64,000 nucleotides of DNA, from NCBI GenBank assembly GCA_963677885.1, contig OY782500.1, positions 2,914,001-2,978,000 on the forward strand, read 5' to 3'. The translations under genes and the position numbers were made by a program. Shown piece after piece: positions 18,100 to 26,169 of the stretch. Under the pieces are notes generated by a model, which was given only the letters and a program-made list of their open reading frames with translations, had not been told where the DNA came from and did not search any database. The stretch is from UBA1351 sp963677885 (GTDB taxonomy: Bacteria; Bacillota; Clostridia; Lachnospirales; Vallitaleaceae). Within the stretch, counting starts at the first letter, position 1, and every line of letters begins with the position of its first letter.

Positions 18100-20736
18100 A
18101 TGGCTAAATTTTACGCAACAAGAAACTCAGAGATTTCTGCAAGAGAGCAGGAACATATGAAACAGGTACGGAAACTGGCAGTTGAATGTATGGTTGTACT
18201 TGAAAATGACGGGATCCTTCCTTTGAAGAATAAAGGTAAAATTGCACTCTTTGGTAATGGAGCGAGAAAAACAATTAAAGGTGGAACGGGATCAGGTGAT
18301 GTTAATTCAAGAAAGGTAGTAAATGTTGAGGAAGGCCTTTTAGAAGCAGGCTTTGAGATTACATCTACCAGTTGGATTGACGGCTATGACCGGGTCCATG
18401 CAGAAGCAGCTAAAGCCCATTGGGCATGGATAGAAGAGGAATCAAAAAAAACCGGAGTTCCATCATTTGCACTAAGTATGTCCACTCCATTGAAAGAACC
18501 TGAGCTTCCAATGCCTACTGATGAAGAATTTGCCCAGATGACGGCAGATACTGCTGTTTATGTTCTTTCAAGAAATTCAGGTGAAGGCGTTGATAGGACC
18601 AATACCAAAGGAGATTATCAGCTAACTGATTCTGAAATCGCCATGTTGAACAAGCTATCTACGATATATGAACATCTGGTTGTACTACTAAATGTTGGTG
18701 GTGTCATTGATACGAAGGCAATCAAAGAGATTGATTCCCTTAGTGCATTGGTACTGGTTAGCCAGTCCGGTAATATTGGAGGACATGCAATTGCTGATAT
18801 GCTGACAGGAGTATCGATTCCCTCAGGTAAACTAACCAGTACATGGGCAATAAATTATGAAGATTATCCATCTTCTGAAGGTTTTTCCAGCAACGATGGT
18901 GATGTTGATGACGAATATTATACAGAAGGTATTTTTACAGGATACCGCTACTTTGATACATTTAATGTGGAGCCTTCCTATTGTTTCGGTTACGGGCTGA
19001 ATTATACCAGCTTTGAAACACTAGTTAAGGAGGTTACCGGTGATGCTGACGAGGTTAAGGTAACTGTTGAAGTAACGAATACTGGAACGGTTTACTCAGG
19101 ACGAGAAGTTGTTCAAGTTTATTATTCAGCACCTCAAGGAAAGCTGGACAAGCCATATCAGGAGCTTGGTGCTTTCGGTAAGACATCTGTCCTTGAGCCG
19201 GGGGCCTGTGAGACAATGACCATTGTCTTCAAGACAAGTGATATGGCTTCCTATAGTCAGGAAAAAGCAGCTTGGATTATGGAGGCTGGAGACTACTATA
19301 TACGTGTGGGTACAAGTTCCAGATCTACGAGAGTAGCAGCAAAACTTGTTCTTGATGGCCAAGTTATTGTGGAACAGTTGAAAAACCTATTTACAGAAGA
19401 GGAACCTGTCAGTGATATGACCATAGGTGGTGTCCCTTCTATTTCATATGATGGGGAACAAAAAGAAAAAGATACAGCGACCCTTATCAATCTTGACTCA
19501 TCGAAATTCATAAGTCATTCTATTGACTATATATCCGCTTATCCGGTATTGGAAGATAAAAATCCCCAGAAGAAAGTTACCATGGATGATGTTCTTTCAG
19601 GGAAATATTCTATAGAAGAATTGACAGCCCAGCTTACTGTGGAGGAGATGGCTAATCTTTGCTGTGGTACGTCTAAAGGTTTGGAAATGATGTCTGCGGT
19701 TGGTTCCTCATCCATATCTGTTCCTGGTGCGGCAGGTGATACGACAGGAATCATGGAAGAAGACCGTAATATCAGACAGATGATATTGGCTGATGGACCT
19801 GCTGGCCTTCGTTTGGTACCAAACTTTACTGCATCTGAAGAAGGTGTGATTTTAGCACAAGACAATCCTTTTACATCAAGTTTTGAAGCTGAGGAAAAGG
19901 AAAAAGTGGAAGGTATTGACTATTATCAATATAGCACCGCCATTCCGATTGCAACTATGCTTGCTTCTTCCTGGGATATGGATTTAATTGAAACCTGCGG
20001 TCGGATTGTAGGTAAAGAAATGGAAGAAATGCACGTAACCCTTTGGCTTGCCCCTGGAATGAACAACCATAGAAACCCCTTGTGCGGACGTAACTTTGAA
20101 TACTATTCAGAAGATCCCCTACTAAGTGGTGTATGTGCTGCAGCGACTACTCATGGTGTACAGTCGATTCCGGGTATAGGAACCACCATTAAGCATTTTG
20201 CTGCCAACAACCAGGAAAACAACCGTTTCCTAGGCTGCTCCCATGTCAGCGAGCGTGCTTTGAGAGAGGTTTATCTGAAGAGTTTTGAAATAGCAATCAA
20301 GACATCCCAGCCAATGTCCATCATGTCTTCCTACAATCTTCTTAATGGCTCTCATACAGCTAACCACTATGATCTTTTGACTGCAGTTGCCAGAGATGAA
20401 TGGGGATTTGAAGGCGTCGTTATGACGGATTGGTTCACAACCCAAAGGATGGATTTTATCTTTGGCGTGGAAGGCAAAAAAGCCAAGTATGATATTTCGT
20501 CACCCAGCCAATGTGTCTATGCTGGTAATGACCTGATTATGCCCGGCAGCGACAGTGACATTAATGGTATCATCGATGCGGTTAAGGAAGGTCAACTTGA
20601 TATTTCATATCTCCAGGCATGTTCAAAGAGGATTCTTACCATAGCATCCAGATCTCATTTGTATGAAGGGGCTAAACCATATATGTCTCATTTTTCTGAT
20701 CTTCCATATGTGATGAAGGTGACCTCTGTCAAGTAA
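18100..20736 (+). CDS. Glycoside hydrolase family 3, permuted domain order
   Basis: 878 residues in reversed GH3 order. The C-terminal-type GH3 domain comes first (about 20-300, with ECMVVLENDGILPLKNKGK). It is followed by the fibronectin-III-like domain (about 300-420, with VEVTNTGTVYSGREVVQVYY). The (beta/alpha)8 catalytic domain is last (about 500-870). The catalytic domain contains ADGPAGLR, NFEYYSEDP, KHFAANNQE and GVVMTDW, where D777 is the predicted nucleophile. No signal peptide, so it probably acts inside the cell on imported oligosaccharides. Such inverted GH3 enzymes are known from rumen clostridia, where several are beta-glucosidases. GGAGGAAGCG precedes the ATG. A TCCAAC...GTTGGA leader hairpin (18024-18078) with T-run lies just upstream. 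Confidence 0.93.
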   Translation: MAKFYATRNSEISAREQEHMKQVRKLAVECMVVLENDGILPLKNKGKIALFGNGARKTIKGGTGSGDVNSRKVVNVEEGLLEAGFEITSTSWIDGYDRVHAEAAKAHWAWIEEESKKTGVPSFALSMSTPLKEPELPMPTDEEFAQMTADTAVYVLSRNSGEGVDRTNTKGDYQLTDSEIAMLNKLSTIYEHLVVLLNVGGVIDTKAIKEIDSLSALVLVSQSGNIGGHAIADMLTGVSIPSGKLTSTWAINYEDYPSSEGFSSNDGDVDDEYYTEGIFTGYRYFDTFNVEPSYCFGYGLNYTSFETLVKEVTGDADEVKVTVEVTNTGTVYSGREVVQVYYSAPQGKLDKPYQELGAFGKTSVLEPGACETMTIVFKTSDMASYSQEKAAWIMEAGDYYIRVGTSSRSTRVAAKLVLDGQVIVEQLKNLFTEEEPVSDMTIGGVPSISYDGEQKEKDTATLINLDSSKFISHSIDYISAYPVLEDKNPQKKVTMDDVLSGKYSIEELTAQLTVEEMANLCCGTSKGLEMMSAVGSSSISVPGAAGDTTGIMEEDRNIRQMILADGPAGLRLVPNFTASEEGVILAQDNPFTSSFEAEEKEKVEGIDYYQYSTAIPIATMLASSWDMDLIETCGRIVGKEMEEMHVTLWLAPGMNNHRNPLCGRNFEYYSEDPLLSGVCAAATTHGVQSIPGIGTTIKHFAANNQENNRFLGCSHVSERALREVYLKSFEIAIKTSQPMSIMSSYNLLNGSHTANHYDLLTAVARDEWGFEGVVMTDWFTTQRMDFIFGVEGKKAKYDISSPSQCVYAGNDLIMPGSDSDINGIIDAVKEGQLDISYLQACSKRILTIASRSHLYEGAKPYMSHFSDLPYVMKVTSVK

Positions 20737-20853
20737 GAGTAGGGGCATTGTTAGTAAGTTCAAAAATATGACAGTCCTGTTTACATATGCCTGATTACAT
20801 GAGATAATAACCATTATCAACTAGACTATAGGCTATAGAGAAAGGATTTAATC

Positions 20854-21105
20854 ATGATTGAATTTAGATATGATACACAACTGTTATTAGAGGGAACTGA
20901 CCTGGATGAAGATGTCATCTTCGATTATATCACTGATAATTTTATTGGAGACTGTCTCTTGGCCGTCGGTGATGAGGAATTAATCAAGATTCACTATCAT
21001 ACCAATGAACCCTGGAAGCTGCTGGAATACTGTTCCGGTCTGGGTGAGATTTATGACATCGTCATTGAGGATATGGATAGACAGGCAAGAGGCTTGCATG
21101 GCTAA
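20854..21105 (+). CDS. Small FakA/YloV middle-domain-like protein
   Basis: An 83-residue protein resembling only one domain of fatty acid kinase subunit FakA (YloV, DAK superfamily). The run GDCLLAVGDEELIKIHYHT aligns with the family's GDSLVVVGDDDLVKVHVHT, and EYCSGLGEIYDIVIEDM aligns with the next block. It lacks the kinase (DAK2) and FakB-binding parts. Both histidines of the HxHT motif, reported as zinc ligands in FakA, remain, but the partner cysteine (YCTEF in FakA) reads YDTQL here. AGAAAGG lies upstream. Lipid kinase activity is not possible; a regulatory or binding role is inference. Real-gene evidence: good start signal and conserved sequence. Confidence 0.75.
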   Translation: MIEFRYDTQLLLEGTDLDEDVIFDYITDNFIGDCLLAVGDEELIKIHYHTNEPWKLLEYCSGLGEIYDIVIEDMDRQARGLHG

Positions 21106-21181
21106 AACGCCCTTGATGTAATCTTAGTAAATCAGATAAGAGGATTACGCAATAAAAGTGAAGTACAGATGTAAAGATATC

Positions 21182-21209
21182 AAAAGAGCAGAGAAATCTG
21201 CTCTTTTTT
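21182..21209. terminator. Terminator between small FakA-like gene and AraC gene
   Basis: An 11-bp stem (AAAAGAGCAGA/TCTGCTCTTTT) with GAAA loop and a T-run on the plus strand. The A-run upstream gives U's on the other strand too, so it could serve both convergent genes. Confidence 0.85.
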
Positions 21210-21304
21210 ACGCGATAAAGGAGGAGAGCGACCATACTTGTATGGTCGTTCGACGACGAACGCGACTGAGTGCGAAGCAGGAAGTACCTAGAGCGTCGTA
21301 AAAA
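21204..21304. repeat. Structured intergenic element with terminal inverted repeats
   Basis: About 100 bases bounded by TTTTTTACGCG and CGTCGTAAAAA (imperfect inverted repeats). Inside are a 9-bp hairpin CGACCATAC-TT-GTATGGTCG (21229-21248) and TTCG/CGAA (21249-21260). It is more GC-rich than its surroundings and has no gene. It could be a REP/MITE-like dispersed repeat. Confidence 0.5.
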
Positions 21305-21315
21305 TTCAGTAATAT

Positions 21316-22173
21316 TTATCGTGACTTTGAAAAATCTCTGGGACTCTTTCCCATAATCTTCTTAAATATTTTTGCGAAATTGTTGTAGCTGTTGAAACCT
21401 GTTATGACAGCGACTTGTGTCAAAGAGTACTGATTGGACTTTATAAGGAGGACTGCCTGTTTAATCTTCTCATGATTAATAAAGGACAGAAGGCCTTGGC
21501 CGGTGTCCTCCTTGAAGACTCTTGATAAATAAGAGGGGTTAATAAAGAGACTTTCAGCTATATCATTAACGCTGACATGGGAGGTCATATGATAGAGGAC
21601 ATAGTCGATTGCCTTTTTGCTAACTTTTGAGTAGTGGGGATTGGCATATTCTCTGACATAGGTGCAATAGGTTTCATTTATTTCTGTGATGAGATTCGAA
21701 AGAGATTCAATACTTAAAGACCTTTCAATTCGAACTGCAAAGGCATTGGATAGTTGATAACCGATGATTACCGGCAAGCCGCCTTTAAGAGCTGCTCGAA
21801 GGGCCAAGGAGTTTGAGGTGATGGAAATATCCTGCATATTACGTAAGTTTCCGATATCTGAACGCTTAGAGTATATGTGGTTCGAACCGGATTTTAAGTC
21901 TTTAGCAACTAATTTTAGTGCATGAATATTGCCGTTTTGGACACAGTTAAGCACTTTTTGCTCTATAGCATGTCTTTGCTCTAAATAGGCGACAAAGTCT
22001 TCATAGTCATAGTAAAAATCATCATTATTGACCAAGCTGGCTGTAGGGTTAAGAGTCTCTCCTATATGTCTCTTGCTCTCTTCAAAAGCAGGATAATCCC
22101 TTGAGAAAGTGTTATAGAGTGAAGTTTGTACCAATGATATTTTTTCGTTAAGTGTTTCTTTCGATTTCTTCAT
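21316..22173 (-). CDS. AraC family transcriptional regulator
   Basis: 285 residues. The C-terminal ~100 residues hold two helix-turn-helix motifs (VNDIAESLFINPSYLSRVFK and LTQVAVITGFNSYNNFAKIF, then MGKSPRDF). The N-terminal 180 residues form a helical domain rather than a cupin, containing DLKSGSNHIYSKRSDIGNLR, which resembles the YesN-like PocR/helical sensor class seen in Clostridia. It is divergent from the sulfatase gene across 154 bases, so control of that gene is likely. Confidence 0.9.
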   Translation of the reverse strand: MKKSKETLNEKISLVQTSLYNTFSRDYPAFEESKRHIGETLNPTASLVNNDDFYYDYEDFVAYLEQRHAIEQKVLNCVQNGNIHALKLVAKDLKSGSNHIYSKRSDIGNLRNMQDISITSNSLALRAALKGGLPVIIGYQLSNAFAVRIERSLSIESLSNLITEINETYCTYVREYANPHYSKVSKKAIDYVLYHMTSHVSVNDIAESLFINPSYLSRVFKEDTGQGLLSFINHEKIKQAVLLIKSNQYSLTQVAVITGFNSYNNFAKIFKKIMGKSPRDFSKSR

Positions 22174-22327
22174 ATTATTATTTTATAGGACTTCCATCCG
22201 ATTGTAAATCAAGTAAAGTAATAAATAGCATAGTTTATCTATGAAATAATAGAGTATTATCAAGACCAGAATGATAATCTTAATATAACCCAAACTATGT
22301 ATTGTAAAAACGATTAGGAGAAATGTG

Positions 22328-24088
22328 ATGAAAGCAGTAATGGTTATGTTTGACAGTCTGAATAAGAAGGCCTTATCTCCCTATGGAAACGATTGGATTA
22401 AGACACCAAATTTTGACAGGCTGGCGGAAAAGTCCCTAAGATTTGAAAATTTTTATGGCGGCAGCATGCCCTGTATGCCCGCCAGGAGAGAACTTCATAC
22501 CGGGAGGTATAATTTTCTTCACAGGTCTTGGGGGCCACTTGAACCCTTTGATATATCCATGCCTGAGTTATTAAAAAAGAGTGGTATTTATACCCATCTG
22601 GCTACTGACCACTATCATTATTTTGAAGAAGGTGGCGCCACCTACCATGGAAAATTTTCAAGCTGGGAAATGTTCAGAGGCCAGGAAGGGGATCCCTGGA
22701 AAGCTGAATTAGGACAAGTTGAAATTCCGGAATATGTTGAGACCATTGCCAAAAAGCCTTCTTTTAGACAAAACTGGGTGAATCGGTCCTATCAGGAAAA
22801 GGAAGAAGACATGCCTATGACCATGACTTTTGATGCTGGTCTTGAATTTATTGACCATAACAATAAACATGATCAGTGGTTCCTTCAAATAGAGACTTTC
22901 GACCCTCATGAGCCCTTTGTGACGACTCAGGAATACAAGGATATATATAAACACGCATATGATGGAAAAATGTGTGACTGGCCACCATATTCACCGGTTT
23001 TGGAAAGTGACCAGGTTGTGGAACATGCTAATTATGAATATGCAGCCCTGGTGACCATGTGTGACCGGAATTTAGGCAGGGTCCTGGATGCTTTTGACAA
23101 GTATAATCTTTGGGAAGACACCATGTTGATTGTGAATACAGACCATGGATTCCTTCTTGGAGAACACCGCTGGTGGGGCAAGAACCTTCAACCCTTCTAT
23201 AATGAAATTATCAATACTCCCTTTTTTATCTATGATCCTAGAGCTAACCATGGAAGCGGTGTAAGACATGCTCTTGCCCAAACGATTGATATTGCACCGA
23301 CCCTTCTCGATTTCTTTGGACAGGAGATTCCTGAACTGATGGAAGGTCGGAGTATGAGACCTGTTATTGACCAGGATGCAAAAATCCGGGATACGGCACT
23401 TTTTGGTATGTTTGGTGGACATGTTAATATTACGGACGGTCAGTATACCTATATGCGAGGACCTAAATCTCCGGATAATGGTCCAATTAATGAATATACC
23501 CTGATGCCAACAGTCATGAGAGATTTCTTCAATAAGGAAGCCTTAAAGAAGAGTCAACTGCATGAAGGTTTTGAGTTCACTGAAGGCATGCCTCTACTTA
23601 AGGTTCCGGTTGGAAACTTCTTGCCTATGTTCCGCTATGGTCACAGACTATATGATGTAGTCAATGACTGGGGACAAGTGAGTAGACTGGATGATCTTGA
23701 GCTTGAGGTTATGATGATTAATAAGCTTGTGGATGCTATGGAGCATAGTCAGAGTCCTGATGAACAATACCAGCGACTAGGTTTGACAAAAGGTCAAGAG
23801 ATGACAGTAGAAAAGCTGAAGGCTCAAAGAGCCCAGGAGGCAGTCTACAGTGATTTAGGTTTGGATTTAGAGTATACAGGTAACAGTAAGATACAGCTTT
23901 TGCTGCTCATGGATATGATTCCGGGAGAACACCATCCCATGATTAAGCAAATGCTTAAAGGAATGGCTGGTGATGGTTGTATTACAAGCGAACATATTCG
24001 TATGATTGCTGATAAAATGTTGGCCAATCTTGGACCCATGAAAGATTATATTATCCAGATGGTTATGAATTTGCATCTGGGATTATAA
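22328..24088 (+). CDS. Sulfatase (cysteine-type arylsulfatase family)
   Basis: 586 residues. The N-terminal metal site reads VMFDSLNKKALSPYG. The modification motif CMPAR is at C49-R53, matching CxPxR, so C49 should be oxidised to formylglycine. Under anaerobic conditions that needs an anSME radical-SAM enzyme, which is not in this window. Other metal ligands appear in NTDHGFLLGEHRWWGKN. The C-terminus (about 480-586) is an extra helical region. No signal peptide is visible, so the enzyme probably acts on imported sulfated molecules. AGGAG lies 7 bases before ATG 22328. Its neighbours (GH3 upstream, AraC divergent) support a role in sulfated glycan use. Confidence 0.92.
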   Translation: MKAVMVMFDSLNKKALSPYGNDWIKTPNFDRLAEKSLRFENFYGGSMPCMPARRELHTGRYNFLHRSWGPLEPFDISMPELLKKSGIYTHLATDHYHYFEEGGATYHGKFSSWEMFRGQEGDPWKAELGQVEIPEYVETIAKKPSFRQNWVNRSYQEKEEDMPMTMTFDAGLEFIDHNNKHDQWFLQIETFDPHEPFVTTQEYKDIYKHAYDGKMCDWPPYSPVLESDQVVEHANYEYAALVTMCDRNLGRVLDAFDKYNLWEDTMLIVNTDHGFLLGEHRWWGKNLQPFYNEIINTPFFIYDPRANHGSGVRHALAQTIDIAPTLLDFFGQEIPELMEGRSMRPVIDQDAKIRDTALFGMFGGHVNITDGQYTYMRGPKSPDNGPINEYTLMPTVMRDFFNKEALKKSQLHEGFEFTEGMPLLKVPVGNFLPMFRYGHRLYDVVNDWGQVSRLDDLELEVMMINKLVDAMEHSQSPDEQYQRLGLTKGQEMTVEKLKAQRAQEAVYSDLGLDLEYTGNSKIQLLLLMDMIPGEHHPMIKQMLKGMAGDGCITSEHIRMIADKMLANLGPMKDYIIQMVMNLHLGL

Positions 24089-24092
24089 TGAG

Positions 24093-24139
24093 AAGTCTCT
24101 TTTAGGACAGTAGGGGATGCTGGCTAAAAGAGACTTTTT
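24093..24139 (+). terminator. Terminator after sulfatase
   Basis: A 13-bp stem AAGTCTCTTTTAG/CTAAAAGAGACTT (24093-24105 and 24124-24136), followed by T's. Confidence 0.85.
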
Positions 24140-24143
24140 AATC

Positions 24144-24172
24144 TTGACATATATCCATATAACCGATATACT
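24144..24172 (+). promoter_or_regulatory. Promoter of NiCo riboswitch/CDF transcript
   Basis: TTGACA (24144-24149), a 17-base spacer and TATACT (24167-24172). Transcription would start near 24179, leaving a ~215-base leader. Confidence 0.8.
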
Positions 24173-24200
24173 TTTATCAATTCATTAGATAAATAATGGA

Positions 24201-24286
24201 GTCTGATCAAGCCGGTCTAATATGAGACCGAGCCGGGTTACCGTCAGGTGACAGCAGAGTGAAGCTTATACACATCTGTGGGACAG
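24201..24286 (+). promoter_or_regulatory. NiCo (czcD) riboswitch aptamer
   Basis: The leader contains CTGATCAAGCC, a hairpin GGTCTAATATGAGACC, AGCCGGG, a hairpin GTTACCGTCAGGTGAC, then ACATCTGTGGGACAG. From memory this order and the AGCCGGG and ACATCTGTGGGACAG blocks match the published czcD/NiCo riboswitch, a four-way junction that binds Co2+ or Ni2+ cooperatively. The downstream gene is a CDF exporter, the classic target. P1 pairing looks short (CTG/CAG plus little more), so a covariance-model check is warranted. Confidence 0.85.
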
Positions 24287-24310
24287 TAATGTTCTGTAGG
24301 TGTGTTTTTT
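24270..24310 (+). terminator. Riboswitch-controlled terminator
   Basis: 24270-24284 pairs with 24291-24305 over 15 positions (including G-U pairs), followed by T's to 24310. The 5' arm reuses aptamer bases ACATCTGTGGGAC, so metal-bound aptamer and terminator exclude each other: an ON switch. The segment 24334-24343 (CACCTACAGA) is an exact complement of 24293-24302 and could form a third pairing. Confidence 0.8.
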
Positions 24311-24393
24311 ATATTTACCCATAAGAAATATTGCACCTACAGAGCAGAGACTAGAGTATAACAATTAATTGCATTAGGAGAGTGAGGATACTT

Positions 24394-25344
24394 ATGGAAA
24401 AACACGATACTTTAAGTAATGAACGCTGTAATGAGGCGAAAAGAGTCACCTGGATTGGATTTGTCATCAACACCGCTTTAACCGTTTTGAAGATATTTGC
24501 TGGAATTATCGGTCGCAGTGAAGCTATGCTAGCTGATGGAATTCATTCCATGTCTGATTTCTTCACAGATATTGTTGTATTGATTGGATTCAGATTCACA
24601 GATAAACCTGCAGATGAAGGCCACAACTATGGTCATGGAAAATACGAAACCATGGCTACTGTCGTGATTGGTGTCGCTTTGTTTTTTGCAGGTGTTAATA
24701 TCTTTCAAAAAGGTGTTGAGATGATTTATGGAGTCTTGTTTAAGGGATATATATTAGACAAACCGGGGCTTATAGCATTGTTGGCAGCACTTTTTTCGAT
24801 TATCACCAAAGAAATACTTTACCGCTATACGAAAAAAGTCGGTCAGAGAATCCACTCACCTGCAGTTATTGCAAATGGATGGCATCACAGGTCTGATGCA
24901 TTTTCATCAGCAGGAACTTTTTTCGGTATTTCCTGTGCCTATTTTTTAGGAGATAAATGGATTATTTTTGATCCTATTGCAGCGATAGTTGTCAGTATTT
25001 TTATTTTCAAAGTAGCGATAGAAATCATGATTCCTGCCGTTAAGGAGCTTCTAGATGCTTCCCTGGAGCCCAAGGAAGTAGACTATATTATATATGAAAT
25101 AGGTAAGTATAAGGAAATCAAAGAATTCCACGATCTTAGAACCCGACGCCTGGGGCCAACTGTGGATATAGAAGCCCATTTGCTTTTTGACCAGAGGATT
25201 TCTTTGAAAGACGCCCATGAAACAGCAGAACTTTTAGAAAGAACCTTGGAAGAGCATTTTTATAGAGGAAGCGTTTTTACCTTTCATCTTGAACCATTTG
25301 TACCGAGTGAGTCAAAAAAATCAAAAAAATTGTACATTAGATAA
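24394..25344 (+). CDS. Cation diffusion facilitator (Co2+/Ni2+-type metal exporter)
   Basis: 316 residues of the CDF family with six membrane segments in the first ~210 residues and a cytoplasmic ferredoxin-like domain after. Metal-site motifs are present: HSMSD in TM2 (with DFFTD following) and HHRSD in TM5. HNYGHGKYE is the characteristic TM2-TM3 loop. The protein exchanges divalent metal for protons at the membrane. ATG 24394 has GTGAGGATA upstream; an in-frame GTG at 24382 is less likely. The NiCo riboswitch points to cobalt/nickel detoxification, where sequence alone would not separate Zn, Mn or Co. Confidence 0.95.
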   Translation: MEKHDTLSNERCNEAKRVTWIGFVINTALTVLKIFAGIIGRSEAMLADGIHSMSDFFTDIVVLIGFRFTDKPADEGHNYGHGKYETMATVVIGVALFFAGVNIFQKGVEMIYGVLFKGYILDKPGLIALLAALFSIITKEILYRYTKKVGQRIHSPAVIANGWHHRSDAFSSAGTFFGISCAYFLGDKWIIFDPIAAIVVSIFIFKVAIEIMIPAVKELLDASLEPKEVDYIIYEIGKYKEIKEFHDLRTRRLGPTVDIEAHLLFDQRISLKDAHETAELLERTLEEHFYRGSVFTFHLEPFVPSESKKSKKLYIR

Positions 25345-25434
25345 AAAGGTCTACTTCACTTGTATGATTAAGAGGATTAGGGGATAATATTATTATGAGA
25401 TGATTATGTAGTTTATGGAAGGAGAGTCATCAGG

Positions 25435-26085
25435 ATGAAAAAAGAATATTCCAATTTGCCTAAATCACTGGTTAACCTTGAAACCTACGGCTTTTCATGG
25501 ATGGACTTTGTCACTGCAATTCCATCACCCTTAATCGTTGTGACGACCTATAAGGACAACGGGAAAACCAATGCCTGTCTCCAATCGTGGGTAACTTTTT
25601 CCGGTAATACCAATGGTTTTTATGCCATACTCTCCAGCGTAAGCAAGTATGGACACATGTACACATCCATCAAGAAAACCGGTGTGGCTGTCATTAATTT
25701 TCCATCAAAGGATATTTATGACAAATGCTATGAAACCATAAGAAATAATCAATATGAGAAAGATGAAATCGAATCTTCAGGCCTTACAGCAGAACCGTCT
25801 TCATTGATAGATGCCCCTAGAATAAAGGAATGTTTCCTAAATCTGGAATGTAAATACCTTTGGGAAAAAGAGATTAAAGAAGGCGATGGAAGTGTTCTTA
25901 TGTGCATGGAAATCCTTAATATTTGCGGTGACGAAGCCCACTTGGACGAAAGCCTCAACGGTCGATATGGTCACGGAGGATTTCTCTATAACATACATTA
26001 TCCTATCAGTCCGGAAAATTTTAAGGGCAAATCCCATGATTGGATTGGAACTCTGATCAAGGAAAGGGAAATGGGAGAGTACTGA
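25435..26085 (+). CDS. Flavin reductase family protein
   Basis: 216 residues with an FMN-binding split-barrel fold. VVTTYKDNGKTNACLQSWVTFSG is the family's FMN-contact region, and YTSIKKTGVAVINFPS follows as in flavin reductase-like/flavoredoxin proteins. GGAAGGAGAG precedes the ATG. It is cytoplasmic and binds FMN; it may supply reduced flavin or carry electrons. It lies 84 bases before the Fe-S aldo/keto reductase gene and could be functionally linked. Substrate unknown. Confidence 0.84.
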   Translation: MKKEYSNLPKSLVNLETYGFSWMDFVTAIPSPLIVVTTYKDNGKTNACLQSWVTFSGNTNGFYAILSSVSKYGHMYTSIKKTGVAVINFPSKDIYDKCYETIRNNQYEKDEIESSGLTAEPSSLIDAPRIKECFLNLECKYLWEKEIKEGDGSVLMCMEILNICGDEAHLDESLNGRYGHGGFLYNIHYPISPENFKGKSHDWIGTLIKEREMGEY

Positions 26086-26094
26086 TTTTTTTTA

Positions 26095-26114
26095 TAATGT
26101 AATAGATTACATTA
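26095..26114. promoter_or_regulatory. Perfect 8-bp inverted repeat at likely promoter
   Basis: TAATGTAA-TAGA-TTACATTA begins within a TATAAT (26093-26098), 56 bases before the aldo/keto reductase start. This is operator-like. No clear -35 box is visible, and the regulator is unknown. Confidence 0.5.
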
Positions 26115-26169
26115 ATATTAAGGCAGGCAATAGTAAATGTTTAATGCAGATAAGAGAGGCAGGTAGGCA

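Noticed and set aside
24201..24286. yybP-ykoY manganese riboswitch as the identity of the CDF leader
   Set aside because: The yybP-ykoY signature segments are not seen; the AGCCGGG and ACATCTGTGGGACAG blocks fit NiCo.
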